From Corythucha ciliata (Eukaryota > Arthropoda > Insecta > Hemiptera > Tingidae), in contig CM075939.1 in assembly GCA_038030265.1 (NCBI GenBank), forward strand, positions 13,311,253 through 13,375,252: DNA of 64,000 nt, in the 5' to 3' direction. The notes beneath the pieces were generated by a model. It searched no databases. It saw nothing but the letters and a program-made list of their open reading frames with translations, and was not told the origin of the DNA. Of this stretch, positions 58,491 to 64,000 are shown in pieces (the stretch's first letter is position 1; every line of letters begins with the position of its first letter). The translations under genes were made by a program, and so were the position numbers.

Positions 58491-61400
58491 CTTATCATGA
58501 CGCTGCACAAAAATATTGACTTTTTTCGAAATGGCAAACACTGTTCCTGCACATGAAGGGGTTTAGGAAAGGAATTGTGAACCGATTCTGCCCACTTCGT
58601 ATCTTAAAATGGAAATTTACACGGCGAAGAAGATTTATGCAAGAAAATGCCACGTAAGGTCACTTGAGAGAGGAGCAGGAAGTGAGAGTTAAATCTTGGG
58701 AGGTCCATTTTAATCTAGGCGTGATGGAATGAGGTAGTAGTCATCGTTTTTTCGTCGATTCTTCTGGCAAAAACTCCAAAAAGGTATCACATTTACTCTA
58801 AATTGGCTCTACAATGCAACGCGAACAAATTCCAAGCCGAGAGGCCATACTTGCTCAACAAGCGCCTTCAATGCCAACCTTCTTGGGCCTCAACCTTCAA
58901 ATCTCTTTGAGCGAGCTGACAAGTCCAAATGGGCGCTTCCCGCTATCAAAACCCACGATAATTCACTGGTTTGGCTTGCAGGTTCTATGAAAACATATTT
59001 TCCCAAATGCTCGTTCTTATTTTAATCTCAACATGATTGGTTTTATTAATCATTTCTTGTTCATAATCTTAATGTAATTCCATCGCACAAATACGCAAAA
59101 AAGGTCAAGGATAACGCGCCCAACCCTGTCTGTTACCTATTCAGTCTGCAAGAGAAATATTCCTTTAAAAAAACTCACGGATCTTGCTAGCTCTATGGAA
59201 CTACAAACTATTTTCAAAGGAAGTCAAAGATGTGTACTTTCTCCGACGTCCAACCCAGCCGGAGAGCTCATCCCCGTTTAAAAGTGAAAAGAGACTCGAG
59301 AGTCAACTGTCGAGTAAAGCGATTCAATTTTCTGTCCAACATTGTTGAATTGTGCGAGGCGTGATATCTCTCCTTTTAAACGGTTTCCCTAAAGAAAAAA
59401 CGGGTCTAGACTAGTGACAAAAACTAGTTTTCACGGGGAAGAGACCAGACCGTTTTGTAGTTATTGCTTCCTGAAAGTCGCTAACGAATTTATAATAGAA
59501 ACTGCCTGAAGAACGTCCCGAAAGGTAGTTATTATACACGGGAGGGAAGTAGAAAAATATTATGCAATTTTTGAAGAAAAAAAAAATCACTCCGTTTTTA
59601 ATTAGTTTTTCATTAATTTAAAGCAATGACTGCGCTTGCGAACTTTAGTCACTTCTACATAGTAAGCTTAACTCATTTTTTATCATTTTATTATTTATTA
59701 CGTGGTCATTAGCGTAATTTTGGTAACTTTTAATATTTTTTTTCTTTATTAATGCGTTTGTTTATTTTGAAATCTGAAGGGGGAATTTATGCTATGTTGA
59801 CCAACAAGTCCTCGACTTTTTTTTTGTTTCCTCTCACTGAGGACATTTTATGTCGCTGTCACGCTGCTTGGATATTTTCTTTTCGAAATTCCCTTCTCAC
59901 AATCAAGGAGAGGGCTAATTAGAAATTAGATAAACCCCGAACAATGATGGGGAAAACGTAAATATTTTTCTTCTTCTATTTTAAAATGATTCTAGTGTGA
60001 AAGAAGGACACGAAATGACGCACTCGTACATCACACTTGATTGGGAAAAAGGAGATATTGGAAATATTACGACTTCAGCCCTCCTTTAGAAAAAAAAAAA
60101 AAAAAAAAAACTATTTCATATGGCTCAGGACGGGTATAATTGCATGAGTGAACGGGTAATGGGAGAGGGAGGCGATAAAAAATCTTCAAGGTGTTCTTGT
60201 GGAGCGACAATTCGTGCAAAAAAACTCACGAGCAGATTCAGTCCGGGTCCCAAAGGGTGCTGGCCTTGTCAGTTGAAATAAGAAAAAAAAAAAAAAAAGA
60301 AAGAGGGAAAAAAGTATAGCCACGGTGAGGCGAGATTGCGTTTGAGTCACTAGGTTTTCAGAGAGAAGAAAGAACAAATCCGACCCTGAATTGGGCCAAA
60401 GACTATTAAACAGATACAAAAGATTTTTTTTAAATTCAACGCAAGTGCAGTTCGAAGATGCCGTGACATTGGGTGACCTCGGGTCATCCCTGAAAAAAAA
60501 CGTACTGGACCTTGAGGCTGTTCATGTATTTTCATTACTTTTTTTTTTAAAGGTGGTTACGACGTGCCCCGTTTCTTGGAGAGATTCGTAATTGGTTGGT
60601 CAGACACGCAAGGACAAAAACACTTTCTCCCAGTTACCAAAAGAAGGAGTACGATTCGTGAAACAACTTTCATTAAATTTCATAAATCGCTTCTTCTTGA
60701 TCGATCCGTGAAGGCCTTAATTGCATCTGCCGCCAAATTACATTTGTAACTGTTGGAAGCAAGCGGAGTAAGCCGATTCAGTGGCTGGATAAAGATAAAT
60801 ATGTGAAGGGAACGCCAGCCAATGCATCTAGCAGCTTGTGACTCATGAAGGTTTAAATAGCTCAACTCGTATGAGCACCTAATCTTGTTTCCGGGTCAGA
60901 ATAGGGAATTATCCGAAACTTTCCTTGAAATCCTTGAAAGCTAATAGCTGATGTTGGGTATGGTATAGGTATAGTTTCAAGATACTCCGAGGTACATTTT
61001 AGGTCAAGCTTCGTCGAGTGCACATACTTGCGTCTTATCCCTCGAATTTAGTGCTGCTTTAATACATCTAATAACACTTAGAGGTAACCTTATTTCAAGA
61101 TATTTCCGTAAAATGTTTTCCGCTCCGTGGTGCACAGACAAAATTCGATTCATCAGCTGCGTGACAGAAGTTAGCGGTATTTTTCTCCGCTCTCTACATT
61201 CTGCCCTTTTCTTTCTTCTTTACTGTATCCTAATCCCGTTTAATTTCGTTATTCTTGACAGTTGAAGTTTCTCATGTTAATATCTTTTTCTCTTTTCTAA
61301 CGGCTTCCCCGCTTTGAATGATACTTCAAAGTTGTCACCGCGCCATTCACTTGTTCACCATTACAGTCACCTTTCGTGATTTTTTGCTCCACCCCCCCCC

Positions 61401-63757
61401 CTTTCTTTTCGCACATGACCGAAATCGAGAAACCGCAAAACAACTAACTGGATTTCCTTTTGTATAAGTTTTCACGGGTTAAGGGTCTTTTCTCGTCTTC
61501 CTCCTTTTTCCATCAAAGCCGCCGCTTCAGACCACATCGTAGCTGTGACTTGTTGAAAAATGATATATGAAATTATGAACCAAGGAAATGGGCGTTGTTT
61601 TGTTGTTTTTGTTGTTTTTTTTCTCAGGAAGGAAAGACAAGAAAATGAAACGTTTTAGACTTTGAACTATTTTCTTTTTACGAGATTGAACGACGGGGGA
61701 TTTGAAATAACCCTGAAAAAAGAAAAAGAAAAAAAGTCTGACTCAATCCCTTCTGAGCCAACCGTGTAAAGCATTCTTAAATGACAATTGTTTTCACTTT
61801 ACGGGTACCCTTACCCCGCCACTGTGAACGCCCTCTTGTCTCATGGCTTGGGGCCATGAACTTTTATTTAGAACCCATAGTTCCGGGTGTCACTCAAAGT
61901 TCTCTATTTTAAACTTTCACTTAATTGAGTCATTTGAATGTCGTCAGAAATAGTCCACAAAATGTGAACAGTCATCTGTATAAGCTTGAAATGTTGGAGA
62001 GAAGGACAAGTTGAGCAATGAATAAGACCTCTCCTGTCCATTAATACGAGAACCATAGGCCTGAACTAACAAATGCAATTCGTCGGTTGCTTCGTTGGAA
62101 GCTTCCATTACAAGGATACACGCTTACTGTATGAATAGCGTTACGAGTAACATAACTTTTAAGTATACTCTGAGCACTTGGCTTCTTTAAGTTGAGAATC
62201 TTTAAATGTCTGGGCGATGATCGTCGCGATGGAAGACTACACTATTACACTTCCTTTTCAATGAAGTAGCCTCTTTTTATATTGTGGTATTTAATTCCTT
62301 TGTTATCACGGCTGTTCCTGTTATTGGACGCTGGAGTGTTCCCTTCCTGTCAAGTTCGCCCCCCACTGATGTCTGGCCCAATATATCTGACAGTCTACTA
62401 TAGTCAACTTTTGTACTTTATTTTGTTTTGTTACACACCAAGAGGTAAATAGGGCAAACATTACACTCTCTCCTCTGTGATCCTTCAACAAAACGTTTTT
62501 CTTTACTTTCTCCTGCACTTAGAGAAGTGCCTCGCCCTCAACTGTGTCACCTCAGTGAGAAGTTGAGAACCCTTATACTCATAACAGTCCAAGGATTTTC
62601 CCCAAACAAATCCTAAACCTTCCAATTTACTGTGGATACTGGTTTTTTTTCTTCCGCTCTTTCCCAACGAAATCCCCCGTGGAGGAAGAAGATCCCCTGC
62701 TGAAGGTTAAAATCCGTCACACTTGCGGCAAAAAAAAGAAAAAAAAGAGTAGGAATGCCATTCCTCTTTTTTCGATTCCCACGTATAGTGAGAAAAATAA
62801 CAAAAAACAAACAAAGCCAATTAGAGCACTTCAGATCACATTTTATAATTATTAGAATGCAACCTGCTTTCAATTTTTTCATCCCCCCCCCCTCCAGTTT
62901 CCAACTTCTTTAGCAATCTCACGAGTGAGAGTGGTTGCATAAAAGCGCGAGCGTGAAAATTGGGTCATTGTGTGAAGAGAAGTTATAGAAGGGAACAAAG
63001 AAGAGATTGGAAACCCTCGTGCTTTAAAAGTTTTAAATTCCCCATTTTTTTCTGTCTCTCCCTTTTTTTATACCCATCATCCTTACATTTTTTAAATTGG
63101 AAATAGTAGGGCTAACGTCCTAATTTTACGAACAGGCCACTGCAACTGAAAGGCCGTCATATGAGTGATTTCTTTTGTAGTCTTTGTGGACCCTTTTTAC
63201 GCCTGAATTTTGTCTCTGTTGTTGACCTCATTTGTTGTTTTTTCGATACTCGCGTAATACTTTTTTCTTTGTATAACTGGAAATTGATGAAAGTGATGGA
63301 AAGGTGACAGCATTATTTCAGTGTACGTTTTTACACCACAGAGATTCAACTCGATTTTAGCCCTGGTGAAGCGCGCAATATATATCTTAATTAGCCGTCT
63401 GAATGTTAAACGTTTCAAGGCTCGGTAAAAAAAAAGAGGGGGGGGGGGAGGAGTCTGTCCTACCAAAAGAGATTGAAACTGACCCTTGGAAACAAAAATG
63501 AAACTGAAACTGTGTCAATTGAATCATAATTTGTAACTCCAGTTGATTCCTCGAGATGGAATTCTCCAGGGCCAACTCCAGTATCCTCCTGCGCTTACTG
63601 CCGAGGACACTGGGCATTTGTTTTAAACTTTAATAGAGTGTCAAAAATGCCATGTTTTTTGCAGTTAATAGAATAACTTTCGCCTTGAAAAAGTACAACA
63701 AACTGTCGCTTTTTAAATTTATTTAATTAAGAAGTCTCTTTTCGTGTTATTTTACAG
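58491..63757. other. Intronic stretch, no gene
   Basis: Long A runs at about 60090-60110 and 60283-60298, C9 at about 61391 and 62884, and a G run at 63438-63448. No conserved protein segment or RNA gene recognised. The 3' end before 63758 is TTCGTGTTATTTTACAG. Confidence 0.5.
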
Positions 63758-63871
63758 AGGGTCGTGTGGAAGTGTCCCGAGAAAACAAATATCTCAGCAC
63801 ATTGCATCCGGGCAAAGTTTTGGGCGAGCTAGCCATACTTTATAACTGTAAAAGGACAGCCACTATTAAAG
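63758..63871 (+). CDS. for: PKG shared exon: second half of cGMP-binding domain A
   Basis: Acceptor ATTTTACAG ends at 63757 and donor GTAAAA starts at 63872. AG completes the Glu codon begun at 38131 (or at 45231). The exon then encodes [20 protein letters not shown], then [17 protein letters not shown], plus one G. The [13 protein letters not shown] segment is the phosphate-binding cassette: Glu and Arg hold the ribose and cyclic phosphate, and the Thr after Arg is the residue linked to cGMP preference in this family. Nearly identical to Drosophila FOR and human PKG I. All three predicted isoforms share it, and it is the first exon common to them. Confidence 0.97.
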
Positions 63872-63941
63872 GTAAAAATGTTGAAATTAAACCCCAGGAA
63901 AACTAACTGTTATTTAATAAAATTAAATTGTCGGATTTTAG
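63872..63941 (+). other. for: Short 70-bp intron
   Basis: GTAAAA..TTTTAG with phase 1 on both sides. It contrasts with the tens-of-kilobase introns upstream and is the only short intron in the window. Confidence 0.9.
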
Positions 63942-64000
63942 CGGCAACTGACTGTAAATTATGGGCCATCGAGAGGCAATGCTTTCAAACTATTATGATG
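63942..64000 (+). CDS. for: PKG shared exon: end of CNB-A (runs off the window)
   Basis: CG completes an Ala codon with the G at 63871. The exon then encodes ATDCKLWAIERQCFQTIMM, the strand and C-terminal helix that close cGMP-binding domain A (LWAIDRQCFQTIMM in human PKG I). The exon is cut by the window edge at a codon boundary. CNB-B and the Ser/Thr kinase domain should follow outside the window. Confidence 0.96.

Overview
The window is arthropod-like nuclear DNA, most probably insect. It is AT-rich, intron-dominated and very repeat-rich. It holds the 5' half of one plus-strand gene, the cGMP-dependent protein kinase of the foraging (for)/PRKG1 family. The assignment rests on spliced exons matching remembered PKG proteins of Drosophila and vertebrates and on consistent reading-frame phases. 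The species cannot be named from sequence alone.

Gene layout. Three alternative N-termini feed a common cGMP-binding core. (1) 4118-4514 is an alpha-type exon: leucine zipper, then pseudosubstrate RAQGIS. It uses a non-canonical GC donor. (2) 30688-30952 is a beta-type exon: leucine zipper, CPHCG, then pseudosubstrate RKQAIS. Its start is probably a tiny exon ending at 25942 with ATG at 25924. Both end in phase 2 and fit the shared exon 37965-38131, the start of CNB-A. (3) 44715-45231 is a third first exon, like Drosophila DG2 form T2, lying downstream of that shared exon. It ends in phase 1, like the CNB-A exon, so it must join 63758-63871. This isoform lacks the zipper, the known pseudosubstrate and the first half of CNB-A. 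A TATA box and initiator exactly 30 bp apart precede it. The last exon, 63942-64000, runs off the window. CNB-B and the kinase domain lie beyond it.

Repeats. Much of the rest is mobile or satellite-like DNA. A family of non-autonomous hAT-type elements is filled with a degenerate ~30-bp minisatellite whose T-rich strand looks like a chain of 3' splice sites. One copy, 55759-58320, has a perfect 8-bp target duplication and sits inside an older ~780-bp foldback element. Two other copies, around 1-2462 and 6015-8300, face each other with the same 8-bp word at their inner ends. Other units include a second hAT element carrying a 17-bp minisatellite (19044-20002), a palindromic MITE family (12843, 41948, 50592), single MITEs at 8719 and 50456, a long-arm foldback at 52861-53151, and two other degenerate repeat families.

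Apart from this gene I found no convincing coding region, tRNA or rRNA on either strand.
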